Source of the DNA: JAEUHZ01 sp964552795
Lineage (GTDB): Bacteria; Planctomycetota; UBA1135; GCA-002686595
Direction of reading: 5' to 3'
NCBI GenBank assembly: GCA_964552795.1
Contig: CAZKIO010000013.1
Coordinates: 21,850 to 85,849 of the forward strand
Length of the DNA stretch: 64,000 bases
Shown here: piece after piece, positions 9,090 to 16,581 of the stretch
How the letters are laid out: every line of letters starts with the position of its first letter
Position numbering within the stretch: the first letter of the stretch is position 1
Notes under the pieces: generated by a model
Told to the model about the DNA's origin: nothing
What the model saw: only the letters and a program-made list of their open reading frames with translations
Database searches by the model: none
Made by a program: the position numbers and the translations under genes

Positions 9090-9593
9090 ATGGACGAGCA
9101 CGCCGACCGCACGCCCCTCGCCTGCGACGACGCGCCGCCGCCGCTGCTCTGGACCTGGTTCCCGCGGCACCAGGCGGGGATAGGGACGCTCCTGGACGCG
9201 CTGGCCACCTTCGGGGACGCGCTGTGCGCGCGGACGATCCCGGCCGGACTGCGCGCGCGCGCGGCCCTGCGCGTCGCGGCGATCGAGAGTTGCCCGCGCT
9301 GCATCCAGGAAGCGGCGCGGCGGGCCCGGCGGGCGCGCGTGTCGCTGGCGGAGATCGGCGAGGCCGAGCACGGTCTCGCGGCGACCGCCCACGACACGGC
9401 CGCCCTGGAGTTCGTCCACGCGGTGGCCGGCTCCAGCGGCGAGGTTGGTCAGCCCGCGATCGACGCCGCGCGCGCCGCCGGTCTCAGCGACACGCAACTG
9501 GCCGAACTCGTGGCGCTCGCCGCGCTGGCGATGGCCAGCCACATGCTGCGCCACGGCGACCACGAGCCCGACCGCGCGGTCGGGGAGGATTGA
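9090..9593 (+). CDS. AhpD-like (carboxymuconolactone decarboxylase family) protein
   Basis: This 167-residue, mostly helical protein has a CxxC pair (Cys68, Cys71; CPRCIQEA) at the place where AhpD-type alkylhydroperoxidases carry their redox cysteines. It also has the C-terminal segment LAALAMASHMLRH, resembling the family's final helix. AhpD proteins act as thiol reductants or peroxidases in the cytoplasm. The usual His a few residues after the second Cys is not obvious, so a peroxidase role is uncertain. The gene is divergent from rpmH and converges with the large secreted-protein gene, with 19 bases between stops. Confidence 0.65.
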   Translation: MDEHADRTPLACDDAPPPLLWTWFPRHQAGIGTLLDALATFGDALCARTIPAGLRARAALRVAAIESCPRCIQEAARRARRARVSLAEIGEAEHGLAATAHDTAALEFVHAVAGSSGEVGQPAIDAARAAGLSDTQLAELVALAALAMASHMLRHGDHEPDRAVGED

Positions 9594-9612
9594 ACCGGAG
9601 TCGTTCCGGAAC

Positions 9613-12114
9613 CTACGGCTGCCAGGTCGCCTGCACGCCGTTCGACAGGTTGAACGTGTCGGGCGTGCAGAACGCGGCCGCGTTGCGGTACCAGATCTGG
9701 TAGGTGCGCACGTTCCCGGCGGAGTTCGCGCCGCGCACCGAGATCACCGGATCGCCGCCCAGCGGATACTGCGAAGCGCCGCCCGCGTTGATCTTCGTGC
9801 CCAGACGGATCACCGACCCGCCTGCGCAGCGCAGGCCGTCGCCGAAGGCGCTGCCCAGGCCGCCGTTCTGCTGCGTCGTGCCCTGGAAGTAGAGCGCCGA
9901 GCTGTTGGGCATGCTCGTGCCCAGCAGCACGAACGTGTCCGTCGTGATGCTCGGATTGCCGCTCCACGCCAGGCGCGCGCCGTTGGCGTTCACCGAGCTG
10001 GCGCAGCCGTTGCCGGCGATGCCGCTGTTGCCGCACGGGCAGGCCGTGCCCGTGCCGTCGCCCGAGCAGAACGAGAGCACCGCCGCGCCGGTCCCGCCGG
10101 GGACCTCGGCCGGAACGGCCACGGCGCTCGGCGTACCCGGCTTGAACAACGTCAGCGTCGCGCTGCCGACCTGCGGCGCCGCGCTGGCGTCGAAGCGGAA
10201 GTTGTAGAGCGTGCCCCAGCGCAACGCGTTCGCGTTCTGGTTCTGCGCGAACGTCTGCGTCGACCAGGTCACGCTGCCGCCGGCCACGGTCGCGGTCCAG
10301 TCGACGGTCGAGTAGGGCTCGCCCGAGTGGCTGTGGACGTCCTTGAAGCCGACGTTCGAGAGCGTCACGCCGGCGGGCACGGGCACGCTGAACTGGCCCG
10401 CGGCGCGGTCCGAGTTCATGTTGTAGACCGCGTACTCGTAGTGCCACGTGCCGTTGCCGTTGTCGGTCGCGCGGCAGCCCACGATGAACAGGCCGTCCAC
10501 CTGCACGTTCTCCAGGCGCACGAGCGGATCGACCACCTTCCAGGCCCGGATGGCCGGGTCGCGGCGCAGCGTGTTGCCGGTCAGGTTCAGGTTCCAGCCG
10601 CTGGAGTACGTACCGACCGTCATCGCGCGCCACGAGGTGTTGTTGTTGCCGTTGCCGGCCGCCGCGTCGTCGGGCGCGACGTAGTGCCCCTCGGCGTAGT
10701 ACGTGGCGCCGGCGTTCAGCGCCGGATCGAGATCGGCGTTGGCTATCTGCACGCGCTTGTAGATGTTGTCGCCGCTCTGTCCCTGCGAGGAGTACGGGTA
10801 CGGGAACGCGCCGGTCACGGGGTTGACCTGCGAGCGCGGGCCCAGGCCGCCCTGTCCGCCCGAACCGGCCTGGTTGCCGTTGAGCTGCGAGTCGTACGGA
10901 TCAGAGCAGCCCACGCCCAGTTGCGAGCCGCCGCCCGGATTCTGGCACGGGCAGCACAGGTTCTGGTTGAGCGCCAGGAAGCCGTGCTTGAGCCAGCCCA
11001 TCCCGATCTGCTCGAAGCGGCCGTTCTTCAGGCGGTAGGCGTTCTGCCCGATCACCGGGTGCTGGTTCGTCGTCGCCACCCAGCTCAGGGGCGCGGTGCC
11101 GACGTTGCACGAATCCGTGCCGATCGAGTAGCCGCAGACCGCTCCGACCAGACCCCACTTGGTGACGCCGGTCAGCGCGCCGACGATCACGTCCGGTCCG
11201 CTGCTGGGCGGCGTGCAGTCGTTGCCGCCCGTCCCCCCCGTCGAGATCACGACGTTGCCCGAGCCGCCGGCCGCCGAGGGATACACGCCCAGCCGGATGA
11301 GGTATTGCGCGCCGCTGGTCACGCTCACCGAGAACTCCGACTGGAGCTGGCAGGTGTCGTCGTTGCAGGCGATCGCCGCGCCGGGCGGGCACGATCCACC
11401 GGCGTACACCGCGATCTTGGTGTCGACCGACGTCTGGGCGCACACCGAGATCGTGTGAGCGCCGTTGGCGTTCGGCGTCCAGCGGTACCAGACGTCGCGC
11501 TCGATCTGGCTGCTGCCGAAGAAATTGCACAGCGCATCGGCCACGCCGTCGGTGGTCGCGAGGGCGTTGTTGAACGCGAAGGTCCCCACGCCGTTGATCA
11601 CGGTGGCGCCGGCGCAGTTGTCGTTGGCCGGACCGCCCGTGCCGGTCTGCGTGACTGTCACCTGCCCCGCGCCGCCGGCCGCGCCCGGATAGTTGCCGAC
11701 GCGCAGGAGGTAGACGCTGCCGGCCGTGCAGTTGAAGCCGATCGTCGTCTGCAGCGAGCAGTTGTCGTCGCTGCACGCGATCGGCGTGCCCGGCGGACAG
11801 CTCGCGCCCGCGTAGGCGGCGATCTTGGTGTCCACGGAAGTCCCTCCGCAGGTCGTGACCGAGACGGTGCCGTTGACGGTCGCGGTCCACGCGAACCAGA
11901 CGTCGCGCTCGATCTGGCTCTGGCCGAAGAAGTTGCACACGGACGAGGCCGCGCCGTCGGTCGTCGCCGCCTGGTTCACGAAGTTGACGGTGACGTCGCC
12001 GAGGATCGGCTGCGCCGAGGCGCACGCGTCGCTGCCTTGCGCGAACGAGGATGCGGCCAGCGGAACGAGGGCGAAAAGCGCGGCGAGGGCCCGCGCGGAG
12101 AGGACGTTCTTCAT
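9613..12114 (-). CDS. Large secreted protein with tandem N-terminal repeats and CPCGN C-terminal domain
   Basis: The start at 12114 gives a standard signal peptide ending near ASSFAQ; the frame stays open upstream to 12183. Two tandem modules of about 125 residues follow. Both contain TTDG, CNFFG, SQIERDVW, a TSVDTKIA segment and CPPG, with several conserved cysteines, and resemble bacterial pre-peptidase-like beta domains. The middle (about 270-650) is Gly/Asn-rich and I do not recognise it. From about residue 683 to the end (833) is the cysteine-rich domain with CSGDG, CPCGN, FGDGLRC, YQIWYRN and FNLSN. I infer an extracellular or surface role; no enzyme motif is visible. Confidence 0.8.
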   Translation of the reverse strand: MKNVLSARALAALFALVPLAASSFAQGSDACASAQPILGDVTVNFVNQAATTDGAASSVCNFFGQSQIERDVWFAWTATVNGTVSVTTCGGTSVDTKIAAYAGASCPPGTPIACSDDNCSLQTTIGFNCTAGSVYLLRVGNYPGAAGGAGQVTVTQTGTGGPANDNCAGATVINGVGTFAFNNALATTDGVADALCNFFGSSQIERDVWYRWTPNANGAHTISVCAQTSVDTKIAVYAGGSCPPGAAIACNDDTCQLQSEFSVSVTSGAQYLIRLGVYPSAAGGSGNVVISTGGTGGNDCTPPSSGPDVIVGALTGVTKWGLVGAVCGYSIGTDSCNVGTAPLSWVATTNQHPVIGQNAYRLKNGRFEQIGMGWLKHGFLALNQNLCCPCQNPGGGSQLGVGCSDPYDSQLNGNQAGSGGQGGLGPRSQVNPVTGAFPYPYSSQGQSGDNIYKRVQIANADLDPALNAGATYYAEGHYVAPDDAAAGNGNNNTSWRAMTVGTYSSGWNLNLTGNTLRRDPAIRAWKVVDPLVRLENVQVDGLFIVGCRATDNGNGTWHYEYAVYNMNSDRAAGQFSVPVPAGVTLSNVGFKDVHSHSGEPYSTVDWTATVAGGSVTWSTQTFAQNQNANALRWGTLYNFRFDASAAPQVGSATLTLFKPGTPSAVAVPAEVPGGTGAAVLSFCSGDGTGTACPCGNSGIAGNGCASSVNANGARLAWSGNPSITTDTFVLLGTSMPNSSALYFQGTTQQNGGLGSAFGDGLRCAGGSVIRLGTKINAGGASQYPLGGDPVISVRGANSAGNVRTYQIWYRNAAAFCTPDTFNLSNGVQATWQP

Positions 12115-12264
12115 GAGGGGGGGCTTCCGGAGGGGGTGCGCGCGAGCGTATTCCAGTCTAGCCGCCGGAGGAACGTCCCGCACGGCACCCGCGCAGACCG
12201 TTCCGCTGCCCGGCGCGCCAAGTGCGACGGCGCGACGCGCGGCGATGTTCCCCGGATGCGGGAG

Positions 12265-12801
12265 CTACTGCCGCGCCCGATTCCAGTCGGCGAACGACAG
12301 GCCCTCCACCAGCAGGTCCTCGACCGTCGCGCGCCCGTCGGACGTGATCCGCAGCCGCAGCGCCAACCCCAGGCGTTGCCCGGTCGGCCCGCGCGCCAAC
12401 GAGGGGTCCTCTGCGGTCTCCGGGATGTAGAAGCGATCGATGCCGTAGGTGGCGCGCGCCGGCTCCCCCACCCACCAGCCGCGCAGGAACGGCTGCGCGC
12501 CCGGTTCGCGCGAGACCTCGACGGCTTCCCACACCCCACCGCGGCGCTTCAGGCTCACGCACACGCGCTCGCCGGGTTCCAGCTCCGGACTCGGCAGGCG
12601 CACGAGCGCGGGATCCATGTCCTCGATCACGAGCGGCGTCGCGACGTAGCGCCCCGAGAGCAGGCTCATCGGATCGTAGGGGCGCACCTCGAGCACCACC
12701 TCGGTCCCGGTCGCCAGGGCCTGCTCCTCGCGCGCCACGAGCGCCGCCACGACGGCGAACTGCGGCGCGATGCACAGGACGAACGCGTGCAGCCGCTTCA
12801 T
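12265..12801 (-). CDS. GDYXXLXY domain membrane-associated protein
   Basis: The 178-residue product has an N-terminal hydrophobic segment (about 5-24), then the family core with PMSLLSGRYVATPL in place of the usual GDYxxLxY, and a C-terminal FYIPE segment typical of this family (COG4929). Members sit at the inner membrane facing outward, and their function is unknown. Its ATG overlaps the TGA of the upstream DUF2157 gene by four bases (ATGA). This pairing is common in bacteria and supports both assignments. Confidence 0.8.
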   Translation of the reverse strand: MKRLHAFVLCIAPQFAVVAALVAREEQALATGTEVVLEVRPYDPMSLLSGRYVATPLVIEDMDPALVRLPSPELEPGERVCVSLKRRGGVWEAVEVSREPGAQPFLRGWWVGEPARATYGIDRFYIPETAEDPSLARGPTGQRLGLALRLRITSDGRATVEDLLVEGLSFADWNRARQ

Positions 12802-13982
12802 GCCGACGTCGGCGCCTCCCGCACGCGGTCCAGGATCGCACGGCGCCGGCGTTCGAGGAACCAGGCGAGGCCCAGGATCAGGGCGCCGGTCCCCAGGAAC
12901 GCGTACGCGCCCTGCAGCTTGTCCCACAGGTATTCGAGGTACCGCGACACCACGAGGAGCGCGAAGTACGCGATGCCCAGGTTCACGCGCCACGTGTGGC
13001 GGCGGCGCAGCCCCTGGACGACGAGCCCGAGCACGATCGCGAGGCTCAGGGCATTGCCCGTGATCGCCAGCACCGTGGAGCCGCCGTAGATCGCGGCCGC
13101 GAGCACGAGGCCGCCGGCGAAACCCGCTCCGATCTCGAGGGCGGCGTCGCGCGGCATCCCGCGCGACAGGGCCACTCCTGCGACGAGCACCGCCGCGCCG
13201 GCGACCCAAGCGAACGGCAAGACCGCGGTGGCCGGACGCTCGGGTTCGAGCCAGGTCCAGGCGTCGTGGAACGCGAGCGCGAAGCTCGCGACCATCAAGC
13301 CCTGCGGCGCGAGCCCGGACCACAGCCCCGCGAACTCCTTCCAGCGGCTCCGCGCCGCCAGCGCTGCCAGCGCGGCGAAGAACGGCGTGAGGCCCGCCCC
13401 GACGAGGAACATCGCCTGGAACTCGTCCGCGTTGCGCGAGTTGCGCAGCGAGTCCAGCCACGCGCCGGCGTGCAGGTGCACCCACACCAGGAACAGCAGC
13501 GTGAGCACGATCTGCAGCGCGCGCGAGCGCGTCAGCAGGAGCAGCGGCACGTTGAGCGCCCACCACAGGAGGATCGACCAGGGGTACTCGGCGGTCAGGT
13601 GGTAGATCTGCGCGACCAGGCCGATCGCGGCGCCGAAGCACAGGACGCCCAGGATCGTGAACGCGCGACCCACGCGCGGGTAGCGCCCCGGCGCCTCGCC
13701 CAGCCACCAGCCCGCCCCGTGCAGCGCCGCCCACAGGCCGAAGATCAGCGCGAGCTTCGTGCCCTTGGCGAGCGCGTCCCAGTTGTAGCCGATCAGGTAG
13801 AGCACGCCCGCGCCCAGCAGCACCGCGCCGAACGTCGAGAGGATCGACAGGAACAGCGCGGAACGATCGGCGTCCGGGGCCGCCGCGACGAGGCGCGCCT
13901 CGAGCAGCGCACGCTGCTCCCCCGAGATGTGCCCCTCGCGCTCGAGGACCGAGAGCTCGTCGCGCAGGCGGTCGCGTTTCAT
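12798..13982 (-). CDS. DUF2157 polytopic membrane protein
   Basis: The start at 13982 (MKRDRLRDELSVLEREG) gives a 394-residue protein. A short soluble N-terminal domain (about 1-40, with GHISGEQ) precedes about ten transmembrane segments, including FGAVLLGAGVLYLIGYNWD and the family's GLVAQIYHL, and a basic C-terminus. DUF2157 proteins are inner-membrane proteins of unknown function that often pair with a GDYXXLXY protein, as here through an ATGA overlap. It starts 38 bases after the fumC stop and may be read through from it. Confidence 0.85.
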   Translation of the reverse strand: MKRDRLRDELSVLEREGHISGEQRALLEARLVAAAPDADRSALFLSILSTFGAVLLGAGVLYLIGYNWDALAKGTKLALIFGLWAALHGAGWWLGEAPGRYPRVGRAFTILGVLCFGAAIGLVAQIYHLTAEYPWSILLWWALNVPLLLLTRSRALQIVLTLLFLVWVHLHAGAWLDSLRNSRNADEFQAMFLVGAGLTPFFAALAALAARSRWKEFAGLWSGLAPQGLMVASFALAFHDAWTWLEPERPATAVLPFAWVAGAAVLVAGVALSRGMPRDAALEIGAGFAGGLVLAAAIYGGSTVLAITGNALSLAIVLGLVVQGLRRRHTWRVNLGIAYFALLVVSRYLEYLWDKLQGAYAFLGTGALILGLAWFLERRRRAILDRVREAPTSA

Positions 13983-14020
13983 GGGTTCCGCGGCACGGCG
14001 GTGCGCCGCGCGGGCCGCGC

Positions 14021-15469
14021 TCAGCCGCCGCCGGCGCCGGAACCGAACGGACCGATCATTTTCGTCGGCACGACCGCCTTGTCGAACTCGCCGGCGGACA
14101 TGAGCTTGAGCTCCAGGACGACCTCCTTCAGCGTCTTGTCCTCGAGGTACGCCTTCTTGGCCACCTTCGCGGCGTTGTCGTAGCCGATGTGGCGGTTGAG
14201 GGCCGTGACCAGCATCAGGGACTGCTGCATCAGCGTCTCGATGCGCGCGCGGTCGATCTCCAGGCCGTCGATGCATTTCTCGCGGAAACTGTCCGAGGCG
14301 TCGGCGAGCAGCGCGATCGACTCGAGCACGTTGTGGATCATCACCGGCTTGAACACGTTGAGCTCGAAGTTGCCCTGGGAACCGGCGAAGCCCACGGTCG
14401 CGTCGTTGCCCATGACCTGCGCGCAGACCATGGTCAGGGCCTCGCACTGCGTCGGGTTGACCTTTCCGGGCATGATCGAGCTGCCCGGCTCGTTCTGCGG
14501 CAGCTTCAGCTCGCCGATGCCGCAGCGCGGCCCCGAGCCCAGCCAGCGCACGTCGTTGGCGATCTTCATCAGCGCGGCGGCCGTCGTCTTCAGCGCACCC
14601 GACAGGAACACCAGCGCGTCGTGGCCCGCCAGCGCCGAGAACTTGTTGGGCGCGCTGACGAAGGGTTGCCCAGTCTCCGCCGCGATCTTGGCCGCCACGA
14701 GCCTGGCGTACTTGGGGTGCGTGTTGAGGCCGGTGCCGACCGCGGTGCCGCCCAGCGCCAGCTCGAATGCGCCCTTCAGCGTCGCCTGCACCGCGCGCCG
14801 CGCGTCCTTCACCTGCTGCACGTAGCCCGAGAACTCCTGTCCCAGCGTCAGCGGCGTGGCGTCCTGCAGGTGCGTCCGGCCGATCTTGACGACGCTCTTC
14901 CAGGCCTTGGCCTTCTGGTCGAGCGCCTGCTCCAGCTTCTCCAGCGCCGGCAGCAGCCGGTGGACGCACTCCTCGGCCGCGGCCACGTGCATCGCCGTCG
15001 GGAACGCGTCGTTCGACGACTGCGCGCGGTTGACGTGGTCGTTGGGATGGATCGGCTGCTTGCTGCCGACGGCGCCGCCCAGGAGCTGGATCGCGCGGTT
15101 GCTGATCACCTCGTTGGCGTTCATGTTCGTCTGCGTGCCCGAACCGGTCTGCCAGACGACCAGCGGGAAGTGCCGGTCGAGGTCGCCGCGGATCACCTCG
15201 TCGCAGGCCTGGAGCAGCGCCTTCTGCTCCTTCTTGCCCAGCATGTCGAGATCACCGAGCTCGATGTTGGCCAGGGCCGCGGACTTCTTGACGATCCCCA
15301 GCGCGCGGATCATCGGCCGCGTGAAGGTCTGCCCGCCGATGACGAAGTTCTGCTTCGAGCGCTGCGTCTGCGCGCCCCACAGGACCTCGTTCGGGACCTG
15401 GATCGGTCCGAACGAGTCGGTTTCGGTGCGGGAGGCGGTCGGCTGCTGCTTGGTCATCGTCGGGCCCAT
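14021..15469 (-). CDS. fumC: Class II fumarate hydratase
   Basis: The 482-residue product converts fumarate to L-malate in the TCA cycle as a cytoplasmic homotetramer. Motifs are TGSGTQTNMNANEV, the HPNDHVN loop, GRTHLQDATPLTLGQE with the catalytic-region His, and the superfamily signature GSSIMPGKVNP. The start at 15469 is preceded by GAGGA six bases away; the MTKQQ start at 15457 is an alternative. The short Gly-rich end (GSGAGGG) is unusual but harmless. mdh lies 77 bases upstream on the same strand, so the two consecutive TCA enzymes are probably cotranscribed. Confidence 0.96.
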   Translation of the reverse strand: MGPTMTKQQPTASRTETDSFGPIQVPNEVLWGAQTQRSKQNFVIGGQTFTRPMIRALGIVKKSAALANIELGDLDMLGKKEQKALLQACDEVIRGDLDRHFPLVVWQTGSGTQTNMNANEVISNRAIQLLGGAVGSKQPIHPNDHVNRAQSSNDAFPTAMHVAAAEECVHRLLPALEKLEQALDQKAKAWKSVVKIGRTHLQDATPLTLGQEFSGYVQQVKDARRAVQATLKGAFELALGGTAVGTGLNTHPKYARLVAAKIAAETGQPFVSAPNKFSALAGHDALVFLSGALKTTAAALMKIANDVRWLGSGPRCGIGELKLPQNEPGSSIMPGKVNPTQCEALTMVCAQVMGNDATVGFAGSQGNFELNVFKPVMIHNVLESIALLADASDSFREKCIDGLEIDRARIETLMQQSLMLVTALNRHIGYDNAAKVAKKAYLEDKTLKEVVLELKLMSAGEFDKAVVPTKMIGPFGSGAGGG

Positions 15470-15546
15470 GGCGTCCTCGGTGGAACGCGCAGGATAGCAG
15501 GCGCCGCGCGCCGGTTCCCAGCCCGGGGCCGTCCCGCGGCCCGCGC

Positions 15547-16500
15547 CTACATCAGGCGCTTGTCGCGCAGGAGCTCGATGTCGGCCTGGATGGCGCCGGC
15601 CGTCTTCTGCATCTGCATGCGCGCCTCGGTGTCCAGCGGCACCTCGACGATGCGCTCGACGCCGTCCTTGCCCAGGATCGCGGGCACGCCCATGTAGATG
15701 CCCTCGAAGCCGTACTGGCCGTTGAGGAAGCAGGCGCAGGGCAGCAGGCGCTTCTCGTCGTTCAGGATCGCCTTGGCCATCGCCACCGACGAGCTGGCCG
15801 GTGCGTAGTACGCGCTGCCGGTCTTCAGCAGGTTCACGATCTCGGCCCCGCCGTTCTTGGTGCGCTTGGCCATGGCCTCGATCTGGCCGCGGTCGACGAG
15901 GTCCTTCAACTGCACGCCGTTCACGGTGCAGTACCCCGGCAGCGGCACCATCGAGTCGCCGTGCGCTCCCAGCACCATGGCCCGCACGTCCTGAGCGTTC
16001 GAACGCGTCGCCTCGGCGATGAACCACGAGAAGCGCGCGCTGTCGAGCACGCCGGCCATGCCGGTCACGCGCTGCCCCGGGAAGCCCGACCGCGCGCGGA
16101 ACAAGGACACCATCGGATCGAGCGGGTTGGTGACGACGATCACGTGCGCCTCGGGCGAGCCCTGCCGTACGTAGTCGCTGACCGACACGATCACCTTGGC
16201 GTTGACCTCCAGCAGGTCCGAGCGGCTCATGCCCGGCTTGCGCGGCACGCCCGCGGTGACGATCACGACGTCCGAGCCGTGCGTGTCGCGCGGGTCGTTG
16301 GTGCCGATCACCCGGCCGCCGACGCCCTCGACCGCGGCCGACTGGTTCATGTCCAGCGCGATGCCCTGCGGGCGGCCCTCGACCACGTCGATCAGCACGA
16401 TCTGGCTGGCGAGCTGCTTCTGGAACAGGAGGTGCGCCGTCGTCGAGCCCACGTACCCGGCTCCGACCACGGTGACCTTGCGCTGGGCGATCGTCGTCAT
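15547..16500 (-). CDS. mdh: Malate dehydrogenase (LDH-like type)
   Basis: This 317-residue NAD-dependent enzyme oxidises malate to oxaloacetate. The Rossmann motif GAGYVG starts at residue 13, with the NAD-binding Asp38. The active-site loop reads VPRKPGMSR, where Arg87 selects malate; lactate dehydrogenases have Gln there. Other family motifs are TNPLD, the substrate Arg in DSARF, and the catalytic His in GAHGDSM. It leads the mdh-fumC pair. The 81 bases upstream separate it from the divergent protease gene and must hold both promoters. Confidence 0.95.
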   Translation of the reverse strand: MTTIAQRKVTVVGAGYVGSTTAHLLFQKQLASQIVLIDVVEGRPQGIALDMNQSAAVEGVGGRVIGTNDPRDTHGSDVVIVTAGVPRKPGMSRSDLLEVNAKVIVSVSDYVRQGSPEAHVIVVTNPLDPMVSLFRARSGFPGQRVTGMAGVLDSARFSWFIAEATRSNAQDVRAMVLGAHGDSMVPLPGYCTVNGVQLKDLVDRGQIEAMAKRTKNGGAEIVNLLKTGSAYYAPASSSVAMAKAILNDEKRLLPCACFLNGQYGFEGIYMGVPAILGKDGVERIVEVPLDTEARMQMQKTAGAIQADIELLRDKRLM

Positions 16501-16581
16501 GGCGCCGGAACCCTACTCGCGCGAGCCCGGGCAGGGAAGCACCCCCCCCGCGGCACGCGCCGAGCGGTTAGTGTGGACGAC

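Noticed and set aside
13240..13265. tRNA T-loop-like GGTTCGAGCC
   Set aside because: It lies inside the DUF2157 coding region and no acceptor stem or anticodon arm can be formed around it.
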